Source: Berghia stephanieae (Eukaryota > Mollusca > Gastropoda > Nudibranchia > Aeolidiidae). From it: DNA of 64,000 nt. Made by a program: the position numbers and the translations under genes. A model generated the notes under the pieces. It worked only from the letters and a program-made list of their open reading frames with translations, was not told the DNA's origin and ran no database searches. Positions within the stretch are counted from its first letter, which is position 1; each line of letters opens with the position of its first letter. The stretch is taken from positions 32,919,091-32,983,090 of the forward strand of contig CM067444.1 in the NCBI GenBank assembly GCA_034508935.3. The letters run 5' to 3'. This document shows positions 20,112 through 32,409 of this stretch, in pieces.

Positions 20112-20212
20112 AAGGTGGGGATCAATGTAACAAGAATATACGATTCTTTTATCTCTTTGTATTTATTAAACGAGTTATTTTTATCTTGCCAAATAACACA
20201 ACGGGTTTGCGA
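20112..20212. mobile_element. Left arm of a split foldback element
   Basis: Inverse match to 24650-24735. Both share TCTTTGTATTTATTAAAC and, further in, AATAACACA. The arms enclose the 2.7-kb element copy 2, so that element inserted at or near the apex of an older foldback element. Confidence 0.65.
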
Positions 20213-20743
20213 GTATTAGTATGGGGAATTAGGCTAAAACCGTGCAAATTCGGGTTGAAAGCATGAAAATTTGCATACAGGTTGCTAAGACCCATAGAAA
20301 AAACATCTGATATAGAACCACTCTGGCAATCAATTATAACGTATCGGTTTAAGGCCTTAGATTTTACCTATTACAGCTATATTAAACAAGGGAAATAACT
20401 GCGTAAAACTATATATTTTCTTCATATTCATTGTATTAGGGAAAATTAGGCTAAAACCGTGCACATTGGGGTTTTAATCCTGAAAATTGGCATATAGGTA
20501 GCTATGACCCGTATAAATAACACCTGATATAGAACCACTCTGGCAATTTATCATAACAGTGCGTTTTTAGCACTTTTTATTTTTCCTATATAGCATTACT
20601 TATCCGAGGAAATAACCACGACAATACAATGTGCGTTCTAAAACTTTAAATACACCGGTAACCATTTACGGTAGCTAACTGATGGTTATTTCGTGTTGTA
20701 ACTAGTAGATAAAAGCGGGAGAGTTGGGAGAGGAGTGAGTGGG

Positions 20744-20761
20744 AGCGACGGAGAGAGAGAG

Positions 20762-20833
<72 letters not shown>
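20744..20833. repeat. (GA)n microsatellite inside the 2.7-kb element
   Basis: About 90 bp of GA with two GGA interruptions. It matches the GA blocks of copy 1, so the repeat was part of the element before it spread. Confidence 0.95.
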
Positions 20834-20835
<2 letters not shown>

Positions 20836-21084
20836 TTACTCATTACTGTACTGACCTAAGACCCCCCCCCCCCCACACACACACCCCGCATCTACATAAG
20901 TCCGTGCAAGGCAAACCGGACCTTAAATACTTGCATCGGGTGCCGATAAATTCTCTCTTACATGAACATTTGATGAGTTTTTGGGACACTTTTGACAATA
21001 CTGGAAATAAGCTCCACAGTGGTTCATGTCGATCGATACATTTGTTGCAGGGTACACTTCTATAAAAGATATAATGTTAGCAAA

Positions 21085-23069
21085 GAAAAGTGCCAGAAGA
21101 CAATAGAGAATAAAAAATTTTTTTCCGCGGCGGTGGTGGGGTTTGAACCTGCGACCTTATTGGTACGACAACTCCGCCTGGCAGGTGAGAGCGTGGCTCT
21201 ACCGTGTGAGCTATCCACGAACACAAAAATATTCGTTTCAAACCCAAAGTCATTTCTAGATCCCTCTCTCACCCACTTCTTGAGATCGCCGATTCGTTCA
21301 CCACCATCGCGAAGTAATTTTGACCAGCAGTTAAGCTTAATAGCCAATATTCTCATCACAAACATATAACATAGAAACGATTGAGACATTGAGTAAGCTC
21401 CGGTGTATGGGGTGAATTTTTAATTCAGAAAAGTGAGTGGAGCAGGCACTTATGTTGGTAACAACAAGATATGAAGTGAGAAGAAAAGTGCCAGAAGACA
21501 ATAGAGAATAAAAATTTTTTTTCCGCGGCGGTGGTGGGGTTTGAACCTGCGACCTTATTGGTACGACAACTCCGCCTGGCAGGTGAGAGCGTGGCTCTAC
21601 CGTGTGAGCTATCCACGAACACAAAAATATTCGTTTCAAACCCAAAGTCATTTCTAGATCCCTCTCTCACCCACTTCTTGAGATCGCCGATTCGTTCACC
21701 ACCATCGCGAAGTAATTTTGACCAGCAGTTAAGCTTAATAGCCAATATTCTCATCACATATTCTCATCGCCGCGGAAAAAAAAATTTTTATTCTCTATTG
21801 TCTTCTGGCACTTTTCTTCTCACTTCATATCTTGTTGTTACCAACATAAGTGCCTGCTCCACTCACTTTTCTGAATTAAAAATTCACCCCATACACCGGA
21901 GCATACTCAATGTCTCAATCGTTTCTATGTTATATGTTTGTGATGAGAATATTGGCTATTAAGCTTAACTGCTGGTCAAAATTACTTCGCGATGGTGGTG
22001 AACGAATCGGCGATCTCAAGAAGTGGGTGAGAGAGGGATCTAGAAATGACTTTGGGTTTGAAACGAATATTTTTGTGTTCGTGGATAGCTCACACGGTAG
22101 AGCCACGCTCTCACCTGCCAGGCGGAGTTGTCGTACCAATAAGGTCGCAGGTTCAAACCCCACCACCGCCGCGGAAAAAATTTTTTTATTCTCTATTGTC
22201 TTCTGGCACTTTTCTTCTCACTTCATATCTTGTTGTTACCAACATAAGTGCCTGCTCCACTCACTTTTCTGAATTAAAAATTCACCCCATACACCGGAGC
22301 ATACTCAATGTCTCAATCGTTTCTATGTTATATGTTTGTGATGAGAATATTGGCTATTAAGCTTAACTGCTGGTCAAAATTACTTCGCGATGGTGGTGAA
22401 CGAATCGGCGATCTCAAGAAGTGGGTGAGAGAGGGATCTAGAAATGACTTTGGGTTTGAAACGAATATTTTTGTGTTCGTGGATAGCTCACACGGTAGAG
22501 CCACGCTCTCACCTGCCAGGCGGAGTTGTCGTACCAATAAGGTCGCAGGTTCAAACCCCACCACCGCCGCGGAAAAAAATTTTTTATTCTCTATTGTCTT
22601 CTGGCACTTTTCTTCTCACTTCATATCTTGTTGTTACCAACATAAGTGCCTGCTCCACTCACTTTTCTGAATTAAAAATTCACCCCATACACCGGAGCAT
22701 ACTCAATGTCTCAATCGTTTCTATGTTATATGTTTGTGATGAGAATATTGGCTATTAAGCTTAACTGCTGGTCAAAATTACTTTGCGATGGTGGTGAACG
22801 AATCGGCGATCTCAAGAAGTGGGTGAGAGAGGGATCTAGAAATGACTTTGGGTTTGAAACGAATATTTTTGTGTTCGTGGATAGCTCACACGGTAGAGCC
22901 ACGCTCTCACCTGCCAGGCGGAGTTGTCGTACCAATAAGGTCGCAGGTTCAAACCCCACCACCGCCGCGGAAAAAAAATTTTTTTATTCTCTATTGTCTT
23001 CTGGCACTTTTCTTCTCACTTCATATCTTGTTGTTACCAACATAAGTGCCTGCTCCACTCACTTTTCTG
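21085..23069. mobile_element. Concatemer of 398-bp units containing SINE family A
   Basis: Two units face left (about 21085-21765). After an inversion near 21765-21770, three units face right with a period of 398 bp, plus a partial last unit ending at 23069. Each unit has a tRNA-like SINE head (TGGATAGCTCACACGGTAG; B box GGTTCAAACCC), the SINE body (TATTGTCTTCTGGCACTTTT) and a spacer with GATCTCAAGAAGTGGGTGAG. Units are nearly identical; one C-to-T difference is visible near 22783, plus A/T run lengths. AATGTTAGCAAA flanks both sides (21073-21084 and 23070-23081), and copy 1 has this word once at the matching place, so the block has a single 12-bp target duplication. Confidence 0.85.
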
Positions 23070-23732
23070 AATGTTAGCAAAAGCTCGATTTCTTTCAAGA
23101 ACGGTGACATCATGATTATCATCAGCAGTGACATCTATTAAAGCTTGTTTTTTTTTAAAGTATCGTGCATAACAAATTTTATGGGATAGGGCGGTCGTGT
23201 GCTTCCTGAGCGACTAAATCTCCTCCGGCAATAAATGACAACATATCAGAATCTTTTATAGATAACGCTATTTCACGAATATTTTCTTCCATATCTGTTG
23301 TCATTACAGAATGGAGTACTCCCGATTCCATGTTTTTTTTTTAAAGCACGTTTGTTTATTATAGTCAATCTCTAATTTTGAACGTTGTCTCATTATTCTC
23401 GTGGGTTGCTAAATATATTCATTCGGTCACTCCTCCAAGTCAAACGACGAAGTTTGGAATTCTTGTAGAGCAATTCTTTTAGATTTCTTTAATTCTAATC
23501 GCCTAATTTTGTTGGCATTAAATTTTACACGACAATACTTATGCCACTTATTATCATTTTGTTTTAAACTTTCAATAATCTCATTTAGAGGGACATTATA
23601 AACGGTCTGTGTTATCTTGTTGGCATCTCAAACACTTGTCCAGTCTCTGGGAGCAGTTATTTTTGCTATTGTATGTGTATCTGAAATCATGCAAACGCAT
23701 TACTTTATTAGGCATATGCAATATTCTTTCAT

Positions 23733-23803
<71 letters not shown>

Positions 23804-24649
23804 TTCTTTCGTTTTTTTCTGTTAAAGACACATCATCAGCAGGCAAAATGTGTGCAGTGCCTTACAGAAGGACACAACAGTACAAATAGAACATTCTCCC
23901 ATTGTCCCTTTGAGGTAAATAACGTAAAGTAAATAACTTGCAACAATACAGCATCTTAGTGGTAGATGATGATGATAATGATGATAATTATAGCAATGTA
24001 AATGGTATGCTGACTCTTTACTGTCATCAAGTTTGACTGAAATAGGTTTTAACTCACGTAAAATGATTATAGCAGTATATTTGGAAAGAAAAGAAAACAG
24101 GAGGAGGGGAGAAGGAGCACTGCCGGTTATCGGCATTTATTGAGCTGTGTTCTGCTAGTCTGTTTTGTCTACCCCTCTGCTCGTCTTCCCGTCAGCAATT
24201 GATTATACTTATTAAATAGATGCAGAAAAAAAAATCTCATATTATTATAGAATATTGCTCGCTAGACGTCCTTTAAAACAAGTGAAATTGAATAATATTT
24301 ATGATTAAATAATTTGTATGGTTCGTGAATCGAAAGTAAAGGGAAAGGAAAACATCCGCTTCGACGCTAAAAATAGTCACCAATTGGAATCCAAAGGATG
24401 ACGTAAAACAACCTTTGGTCGGCTTGCCTCGAATGTTTACACAATAAAAATGATAGAAATTATTGTCGTCCATTTCAAAATTTTCTAATTTTAAAAACCT
24501 TGTATCTCAACTAATACTGATCTCTCAGAGTGGTTCTATATCATAAATTCTAGGGTTTTTCATATTCTACAACATATGTAATTTTCATGCTTTCAACCTT
24601 GTTTGCACAATTCAAGGGTTTTTTGGACCTAATTCCCCCTACTATATGT

Positions 24650-24735
24650 GTTATTGTCCGATAAAAATATTACGAGTTTAATAAATACAAAGAAATGAAA
24701 GAATACGTTTATTATACACCCCCCCCCCCCCGGAC
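24650..24735. mobile_element. Right arm of the split foldback element
   Basis: Inverse partner of 20112-20212. It ends in a poly-C tract at about 24718-24732. 24741-25070 holds nothing I recognise. Confidence 0.6.
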
Positions 24736-25077
24736 TTCCAAGTAAAATTATTAGATATTTTGTAACCAAATGGTATGGTATAATTACTTCTATTCACCAT
24801 AATTTGTATCTTTCTCCTTCTGCTTGAATGACAATTTGACCCAAAACTAAAAACGTTGAAATTGTATTCATGCGAACCAAAAGATTATTTTTAATTACCA
24901 ATCAGCTGTCTTTTACATCTAATTTCACACCAAGAAAATGTGAGAACATATTCTGCAATCGTTGAATAAAATCTGTATTTATAGCGTTCAAATCATTATT
25001 CAACGATTCCATTCCTTGCTCGAACTAATTTTTACCCCGAACACGGTTTCCTCGAACTAAGTTCACCCATCTTGGGA

Positions 25078-25545
25078 GGTACTTACTGCGTCTTCTATCC
25101 CTCTGTATCTGTTTTCCAACTTTCTTTCTGTCTTTGTCTTGGAATGAGATTACTTGGTTTTGTCCTGGTCCTGGCCAGATGCCCTGGCTGAGAGGGAAAC
25201 AGTCAAATGTATAGTTAGTTTTGGTAAATTATATTTTTTTCCATGTAAAGCATCTCTGTTATGCACTGTATTATGTTTTCTTTATCTTATATATGATTTG
25301 TAAAACATTTGAGTGTATTCCTCTTAGTGGGGACCTGTGCTTGTGTCTAGATGAGACTTTTAGTGATCTCAAACTAAATACTTTGATAGTGCTCTTGGAA
25401 TATATACCGGTTTCTTATTTGAACCAATTCCCCTTTGTCCTACCTTTTCTTGTGTGCTTTAATTGTAATTCTAGAACTTTTTACTATCCTATTTTCTTAC
25501 TTTTTTACTGGCGCTGAAATGGCCTTAAAAGCAAACAAAACAACT
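25078..25545 (+). mobile_element. Retroposon-like repeat family R, copy 2
   Basis: Same order as copy 1: GGGAGGTACTTACTGCGTC, TTTGTCTTGGAATGAGATTA, CTCTTAGTGGGGACCTGTGC and TTTTTTACTGGCGCTGAAATGG. The 3' end is slightly truncated. 25546-25905 holds only a short CA-rich patch. Confidence 0.75.
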
Positions 25546-25904
25546 GTGACATTAACGGTTACGCATGTGTGTATCTATCTACACTGCATGGGTATTTATA
25601 TAGTCTGATACACGCGCAGACACACACACACGCGCACTCCATCGCCGTTTCGCATAACCAACACCTCTGTGGTCATTCTTATCACTTACCCATTTGTTCT
25701 AATTCCAATACCACGCTCCACGATTTGCTAATGATTGGCTACGACAGTAAATGAATGTTGTGATACAGCACCTCCCCCCACACACAACACCAACTTCTTG
25801 TAACATGTTATGTATAAAGTTATTTCCCTCAACATAGGCAATAAAGTAAATAAATAATAAAGCTCCCTTTATTCATCCTCAAGCGGAGATTTGTCTTAGG
25901 GTCT

Positions 25905-26210
25905 ATTACAAGGGAAGACTGGAATGTGTCAACCGCAGCTCAGCGCCGCAAACTGAGCCTTGGAGCGTGGTTTGTTGAAGGCCACATAACGCGGTGAATA
26001 TTCGAACTAGGTATATTTCGGGTTCGAAGATAAGACCATACCGTTGAACTTCACTGCGACCCCCGCCCCCTCCTCCATCAAGCTGTTTTGGCAAGGCACT
26101 GCTTCCTCGAACTTGTTTGCATATCCCGAGGAGTTGGAGGAAACCGTGCTGGAGTGTATATCCATACAGAAAGTTTGGTCCTTCAAACATCTTTTATTTT
26201 TTATTGACGT
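25905..26210. repeat. Possible diverged SINE-like sequence
   Basis: Contains GGTTCGAAGAT and ATTCGAACTAGG, which resemble degenerate B boxes in opposite orientations, plus a short G/C-rich patch. I cannot assign a family. 26211-26510 is low-complexity GAT/TGT-rich sequence. Confidence 0.25.
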
Positions 26211-26511
26211 CATGTGAACATTTTCAACTTATTCTACGTATTATTTGGTCTTGATTTATCTATTTATTTATTTATACGCTTTTGTTACCTTTGTTGTTGT
26301 TTATGCTGTAGTTGGCGGTGGATCATGTTTTTTCCCCTTGCGAATGTTGTCGATGCTGTTATGAGTTATAGTTGCTGATGACATTGACATTGAGAATGTT
26401 ATTCTGTGATAGGTTTTGATGATGTTGTTGTTATTAATGATGATGATGATGATTTTAACGATGATGCTGTTATTGTTGGTTTTCTGACGTTGTTGCGATT
26501 ATTATGTAAAA

Positions 26512-26871
26512 CGCAGTGGATATTTTCACAGTCCCGTAAAGACGGTACTCAGAGCTATATTTTGCAGTTCCATATTATGATTCATTACATATGTTGCAAA
26601 TCTATTCATGGGATTTCTCTTTTCTCTTAACTAAATCAAGCACCTTGGCCCAGGACTCCACACTGAAGTCTGAAGTACTGCCTTGCCTCGGAAATGTCAA
26701 CTTCCTGATCTAAGACATGCATTGATAGGTCCTTTTCTGAGGATGGAATTTTGGAGAGGTCTTGGATCTCAATTGGATCAGCATCCGCCACAATCCAGTG
26801 CAGAATCAAATGGAAATGTAAACATAGATCTGAGTACCGTCTTTACGGAACTGTAAAAATAGCCACTGTGT
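26512..26871 (-). mobile_element. TIR element with a ~60-codon open frame
   Basis: Left end CAGTGGATATTTTCACAGTC and the inverse right end (from 26868) CAGTGGCTATTTTTACAGTT share about 45 bp, including CGTAAAGACGGTACTCAGA. Between them the minus strand is open from about 26815 to a TGA at 26636-26638, with a peptide containing LHWIVADADPIE and ARQYFRLQCGVLGQG. I do not recognise it. It may be a transposase remnant or a captured exon. Confidence 0.6.
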
Positions 26872-26939
26872 ATTTAAATGTTTAAAATTGGGATATTGAC
26901 TTACCTTTTTTCTGACATTGTTTTTGATTGAGAGAACAT

Positions 26940-27190
26940 TATGATCATCATCCATCTTTTTCACCCTGGGTCAGGGTATAGGCTAGACAAGTTTCCATCC
27001 CTCTCTATCTTGATCTAACTTTTTTAAAAATCTCGTTCCATATCTTATCACTTCTCTGTATATAAGCTTAATTCTTCTCCATGGCCTTCTATGGATTCCG
27101 GTCCAATACTTTGTTATAGTGGAGTCATTCTTTCTAAGGGTGTGTCCAATCCAACTCCATCGTCTTCTTCCTATTTCAAACCTGCCTAGT
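26940..27190 (-). pseudogene. LINE fragment, C-terminal end of a reverse-transcriptase ORF
   Basis: The minus strand encodes RRRWSWIGHTLRKNDSTITK, then RRPWRRIKLIYRE and LDQDREGWKLV. This matches the tail commonly seen downstream of the RT domain of non-LTR elements (RW.WIGH.LRK ... DR.GW). Only the last 80 or so codons remain. 27190-27520 holds nothing I recognise. Confidence 0.65.
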
Positions 27191-27524
27191 ACTATGGACA
27201 ATTCGTAGAAATACGTAATTTTGACTCCTGCTAGAGAACTGCATTCTCCTCTTTGACTCAATAAATCTTACTGAAAAGGAACTTTTAGTTCCTCAGAACC
27301 TATATTTAGGAAATAGGAGCATTTTTGGATATCATGCTGAGGGCAAATGATTTATTTCTAAAGCTATTTAAAGTGGATTTTCTTATTTTCCCTTGGATAC
27401 CACGAAGTTTTGACATTACAAGTAGGCAGCTCTCCTATTTTCTCTCCCACATGTTTCTGCTGTGATCAAATTTTTTAAAAATGTTTACGTATTGCAATTG
27501 TTCATTTTGTTTGTTTTAAAGAAT

Positions 27525-28060
27525 TTCGCGACGCTTGCTTCACATTTAGATCATTTCAGCGCCAGTAAAAAGGGAAGAAAATGGGAAAGTAAAAAAAAAT
27601 AAAATAAAAAATGTAAAAAAATATTGATTTACAATTAAAATTAAAAGCACACAAGAAAAGTAAGACAAAGGGGAATGGTGCAAATAGGGAACGGATGTTG
27701 ATTCCAAGAGCATACCATTAGTGTATTTAGTTTGAGATCACCTTTTACTCTCATCCAGACACAAGCACAGGATCCGACTAAGACTAAGAGTATCACACTT
27801 AGATGCTCACATTATTCATTCAAAACGACGAATATAACAATACATAACAGTAAAGGGAGATGATTTACAATGAGAAAAGTATCATCTCCCAAAACTATTG
27901 ACTATACATTCGACTCTTTCCCTCCTAGCCAAGGACTGTCCAGGGAAAAGACAAAACCAGGTAATCCCATTCCAAGACAAAGACAAAAAGTGGGTTGGAA
28001 AAACAGATATACATATATAAGGGTATAGAAGACACGGTATGTGACCTTACTGCCCACAAT
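27525..28060 (-). mobile_element. Retroposon-like repeat family R, copy 3
   Basis: Read on the plus strand it shows the inverse words TCATTTCAGCGCCAGTAAAA, AGATCACC, CATCCAGACACAAGCACAGG and CATTCCAAGACAAAGACA. Confidence 0.75.
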
Positions 28061-28109
28061 GGACGGTCCAAAACGTAATTTTAACCAACTCAGAAACAAA
28101 CAAACACAT

Positions 28110-28245
28110 GGAAAGTCAAATTGTTACCGGCCATTTACCTATTTTATAGGTGAGCACATAAAAGAGTGTAAGTAACGAGCCTTTTCCAGGACTCATTATT
28201 GTGCTGCCCAAAGTGGCCAGACCATAAACCTACAGGTCCGAATGA
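28110..28245 (-). mobile_element. SINE family B, partial
   Basis: Carries ACCGGCCATTTACC, GAGTGTAAGTAACGAGCC and CCAGGACTCA of the family body; the 3' tail is missing. Confidence 0.55.
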
Positions 28246-28397
28246 AGCAGCTTCTAATGGTCTCACACTCAAATATTACGGTTCTCAATAAAAACCCAAG
28301 GGGGGGATTCATTACCGCATTGGCGTACCCCTGTGAACCCACATGGAACCCTCATCACAGTACACCTCTCAGCCATTTGTTTGTTTGTTTTTTGTTT

Positions 28398-28915
28398 TTA
28401 AGGCTTTTACAGCGCTTGCAACACATTTAGGTCATATCAGCGCAAGTAAAAAGGAAGAAAATGGGACAGTAAAAACATTCTAGATATACAGTTAAAAGCA
28501 CAAAAGGAAAAGTAAGACAAAGAGGAAATGGTTCAAATAGAGAACAGGTGTAGATTCCAAGAGCACACTGTCAGTATACTTAGTTTGAGATCTCCCAAAA
28601 GTCTCATCCAGACACCAGCACCAGTCCCCACTAAGAGGAATGCACTCAAATGTTTACAAATCATATGTAATATGTAAACAAAACATAAGAGATGCATAAC
28701 AGAGAGATGATTTACAAGGGGAAAAAATATCATTTCCCAAAACTAACTATACATTTGACTGTTTCCCTCTTAGCCAAGGTATCCGGCCAGAAGTAATCTC
28801 ATTCCAAGACAAAGACAGAAAGCAAATTGGAAAACAGCTATAAGGGGATAGAAGACACAGTAAGTACCTCCCTTCCCACTATGGGAGGTCAGGAACCCCA
28901 ACCAGAACGCTCCGC
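28398..28915 (-). mobile_element. Retroposon-like repeat family R, copy 4
   Basis: Full-length inverse copy from AAGGCTTTTACAGCGCTTGC to CCACTATGGGAGGTCAGGAA. 28916-29149 holds nothing recognised. Confidence 0.8.
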
Positions 28916-29146
28916 CAGATACTCTGCAGTTTCAATCATAACAAAATTATAGACAAAAAAGTAAGAACACATCGGATACGTATAACTCTTAAATTCTTTT
29001 ATTGTTCCCAATTTATGTTTTACAAAACCTGAGAGGAGCTGTACAAGACATAATCATAGTAATTATCGAGAGACAATCATTGATTCAATAAATAAATTTT
29101 TCTTTAAAACGAAAACATCTCAACTGTCATCATAGGCTTCCAAACA

Positions 29147-29149
<3 letters not shown>

Positions 29150-29216
<67 letters not shown>
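29150..29216. repeat. (CT)n microsatellite
   Basis: About 65 bp of CT. 29217-29625 holds nothing I recognise. Confidence 0.95.
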
Positions 29217-29221
<5 letters not shown>

Positions 29222-29629
29222 CCACGCACACCCACAAAACAGCATACCACAGTGGAATCAATATCAAGTGAATAATCTTTTTTTTTTTAAAACGGGAAAG
29301 TATGATACAGAGAATCACTAGAAGAAAAATAAATTACCCAATGAAAAAAAATATCACTGAACAAAAAAATCAGGAACGAAATTTCACAGATTATATGTTA
29401 AATATTTTAAAATGCAACAAAACAAACGAATATTACCAAAAGCAGTTGGTTAAAAAACAAATGTGACCATTTATCCCAAACGGTATTATGTCAGGAGTGA
29501 AACACATGTTCAAAATTTATATTTGAGACAAACCTAATGAAATTTAGAAAAAGTGTGGAGCGGGCACTTGTACCAATGATGATGAGAAAAATGGGACATG
29601 GAGAGGTGATCTGATTGAAACTAAGGATA

Positions 29630-29790
29630 CCGGATTCACTGGATCCCAGACTGCCTCCAGTCAATATAACACGCTGGAGCTTGATGACCGAATGTCATGG
29701 TTACCTCCCTTGAGCATCTGATTTCGGCACGTTCGGATTCAAACACGTTTTTTTAAAATTCTCCCGAGAACGTCCTAGAATCCAACTAGT
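29630..29790. repeat. Weak dispersed repeat, pairs with 34530-34690
   Basis: Shared order GGATAC, CACGCTGGAG, CCGAAT or CCCAAT, TGAGCAT and TAGAATCCA. Diverged; no ORF. Confidence 0.35.
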
Positions 29791-29799
29791 CCGCTGCCA

Positions 29800-30030
29800 T
29801 ACTCTGGAAAACCCCATATTTAAAAAACGTGGCCAGAAAAATCGTCCATCAAATATCGATCGATTTAAATGACCCTCATCTTGGCAAACTCTCTCAAACC
29901 TGGGACTGCAAGGTCCCAGATTTGAGTTTTATTTTTTTTTTTTTGGCAAGATGAGGTAATTTAAATCGATTGATATTTGAAGGACGAGTTTTCTGGTCAA
30001 ATTTATTAATATGGGGTTTTCCAGAATAAG
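29800..30030. mobile_element. Foldback MITE, family F, with outer termini visible
   Basis: Outer ends CTCTGGAAAACCCCATATT and its inverse, AATATGGGGTTTTCCAGA, enclose the familiar arms (GGCCAGAAAAATCGTCC, CTCATCTTGGCAAA, CTCAAACCTGGGAC). These termini define the full element; the window's last 30 bases (TAGTCTGGATAACCCGTATT) start another copy. Confidence 0.75.
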
Positions 30031-30237
30031 TAGTACTGTGATTCATAAAGAAAATAGAAACTTCAAACAACTGGCATTCCCTCATATCTATTATGACTTT
30101 ACAGCTCCGTGATCCTCGCTTAGATATTCCTGACATAATACCGCATCCATGTGGTGGGCCACAAATAATTGAACAAGGCTGGATTGTGGTTAACATGGTG
30201 GTTTGGAGTAACAGTATTATTGTTGTCATTTCTAAGT

Positions 30238-30640
30238 GAAAACTGAGCTGCTAGAAGCTCTGGACTGTAACAAAACTAACAGGAAAGAAAAAAAAACGTA
30301 ACAAAAACAAAACAAAAATTACTTTCCAACAGAATATTTCTGGCAAAAAAAACAACAAAACAGAACAAACCCTTTCGTCATGTTGGCCAACAACAAAAGC
30401 AATTAAATCAGTAATACTTCATGAAAAATGACGATAGCACAAGAAGGTCTTTGCACATCTTGTTGAAAAGGCATGATAAGAGTTTTTTTCTTATCCATCT
30501 GGATTTTACGGAAAGTATTCCGACCTCAGCTGGCTTTTTTTTTTTTGTTGGCTAAAGAAGGATTATGATTATGAGTCCGAGATATTCCATATTATTATTT
30601 TCATATTTGTTCAATACTTTTTAATTGTCATAAATTACCT
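30238..30640. repeat. Family K repeats in opposite orientations
   Basis: 30238-30400 (minus) has GAGCTGCTAGAAGCTCTGGA. 30545-30640 (plus) has TTGGCTAAAGAAGGATTATG and GAGTCCGAGATATTCC. Compare 18912-19040 and 40230-40480. 30641-31198 holds nothing I recognise. Confidence 0.45.
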
Positions 30641-31198
30641 ATCCCAACCCATTGGTTGACAATACAAAATATACAGCTTTTTTCTTCAACCAATTGACTT
30701 GGAAGTAAACTTAAATTTTTCAGAAATGACAAAATATGCGTTAACACTTTTACTTACTTATTCCTCTTCGGGCCTAGAGCTTTTAATCCAAATAAATTTT
30801 GTAAAACGTCAATAAATAACATAGACAAACGATTGTTAATATTTCAGGTTTTTCCTATGGGTTAAACATTCAAGAAAACTGGAACAAATGGATGGTGTTT
30901 AAAAAAAAGAGCAAAAATAAAAATTATGGATTTACCTTTTTTTAAATAACCAATTTGAATTTCTATACAAAAAAAAAAAAAAAAAAAAGTCTTGATACAG
31001 GAGTGAAAATTTTAAAATTCATCAGATCTAAACTACATAGTTCTTGGCACATCAACAGAGAGTTATAGTTACACATACCATATCATTTATCATTTGACTG
31101 ACTTTTGATGGCTTAATATTATGATCCCATTCAATATCACCATCTGTGTCTGAAATTGTGTGTAAAATACTGATTTAAATCGCAGTGAGTTAAGTGTG

Positions 31199-31200
31199 TG

Positions 31201-31231
<31 letters not shown>

Positions 31232-31376
31232 CTCCCCCGTCATGACCTAATGTTTACCGTACACTGTATGTTTGAATGCTCCTCTTGACTGTATGTGTAT
31301 GACATGATTTTGTGCTGTTTGTAGACCATTGTAATTGTAAACACAACACGAATTGCCTTTCTTCTGGACAATAAAG

Positions 31377-31447
<71 letters not shown>
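31199..31447 (+). repeat. (GT)n, LINE/SINE-type 3' tail and (TTA)n
   Basis: A GT run at 31199-31228 and TTA at 31376-31446. Just before the TTA run is GCCTTTCTTCTGGACAATAA, typical of a CR1-like 3' end, so the TTA array probably grew from a retroposon tail. 31448-32405 holds nothing I recognise. Confidence 0.55.
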
Positions 31448-31449
<2 letters not shown>

Positions 31450-32409
31450 CACATGACCTGCTAACTATAAAGTAGGAGGGTTGTTTATGGTGTTCACTAT
31501 GTGCTGTTAGATTTCGGTGGTAATGTTTATAAACCTGATAAGCCACATTTTATTGAAATAGAAGTTATTGTAATGAATATATCACTCATTTGTCATATTT
31601 GTTCACGAAACTTTTCAAATTTAAATATCTAAATTAAAAAAAACAAACAGTGTTGCATTTCTTCCAAAAACAACGACTATTCCAAACCTTATTTTTTCCG
31701 TGAAATTTACATTCGGTTTTTTATTACAATGTGGGTTATCCAGTTCCTACATATGGCCACAGATTCATTTTGAAAATTTTTTTTTGCTTACACTTAAAAT
31801 AATCCTAATACACTTATAGTTAGCCTTTTACGTACAATGTACCTGATAAATGATGCATGATTCTTTATGAGCAACAATAACTCTATGAGTAACATATTTA
31901 ACATTGTTGTTTGTGTACCAGGAATTTCTGATACTTTTAGAATTAAGTCTATGATGTCATATCTGGGTGAGCACAAAACAAATAATGATGGGCTGGTGGG
32001 TTGGAAATGAAATCTCTAAGTTTAAAATATATTTGAAGATGAAAAATACCCCAAAAACATGACGATTTAAAGACGTTAGAAAAAAGAATCAATAAACATC
32101 AAGAATGAAGGCATTGATTTTCTGAGCAAAGGGGAAACAAGGTAAGAAAATAGGTTATTAAATCTCATGAAAAGGTAAAGTTTATGTTAAAGTATAACAC
32201 CTATAGTCTTAAAATGGTATTATGACAATAATAAAGTATCCCACTCAACAATTTCCCACCAAAAGGAGACACGCAGTCATATGATATGACCTAAAACATA
32301 GATGTCAACATGTAAAATATTAAACATCAACTCCTATATTACAGATCCAACTACCTTCCTACCAGCTGCCTCTCTCACAGTCTATGTAAACCAATGTGGG
32401 ACCCACGCT

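Larger units (their letters stand above)
20217..24644 (-). mobile_element. 2.7-kb TIR DNA element, copy 2, with SINE concatemer inside
   Basis: Begins TAGTATGGGGAATTAGG and ends CCTAATTCCCCCTACTA, and is colinear with copy 1 (341-3072) apart from four differences: it lacks copy 1's ~130-bp duplication and a ~120-bp block (copy 1 about 1841-1960), and carries an insert at 21085-23069 plus different GA/CT repeat lengths (20744-20833, 23735-23805). The decayed minus-strand coding region persists at about 23100-23720. TAT may be duplicated at the insertion point. Confidence 0.75.

Noticed and set aside
21060-23077. Repeated 100-120-aa frames in the 398-bp units, as a tandem gene family or CRISPR-like array
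   Set aside because: The frames cross a tRNA-like SINE head and noncoding body. Units are far too long and identical for CRISPR spacers.
27902-28099. Frames sharing a WLGGKxSN ending in family R copies
   Set aside because: The similarity follows from the repeated DNA; frames are broken differently in each copy and have no shared start.
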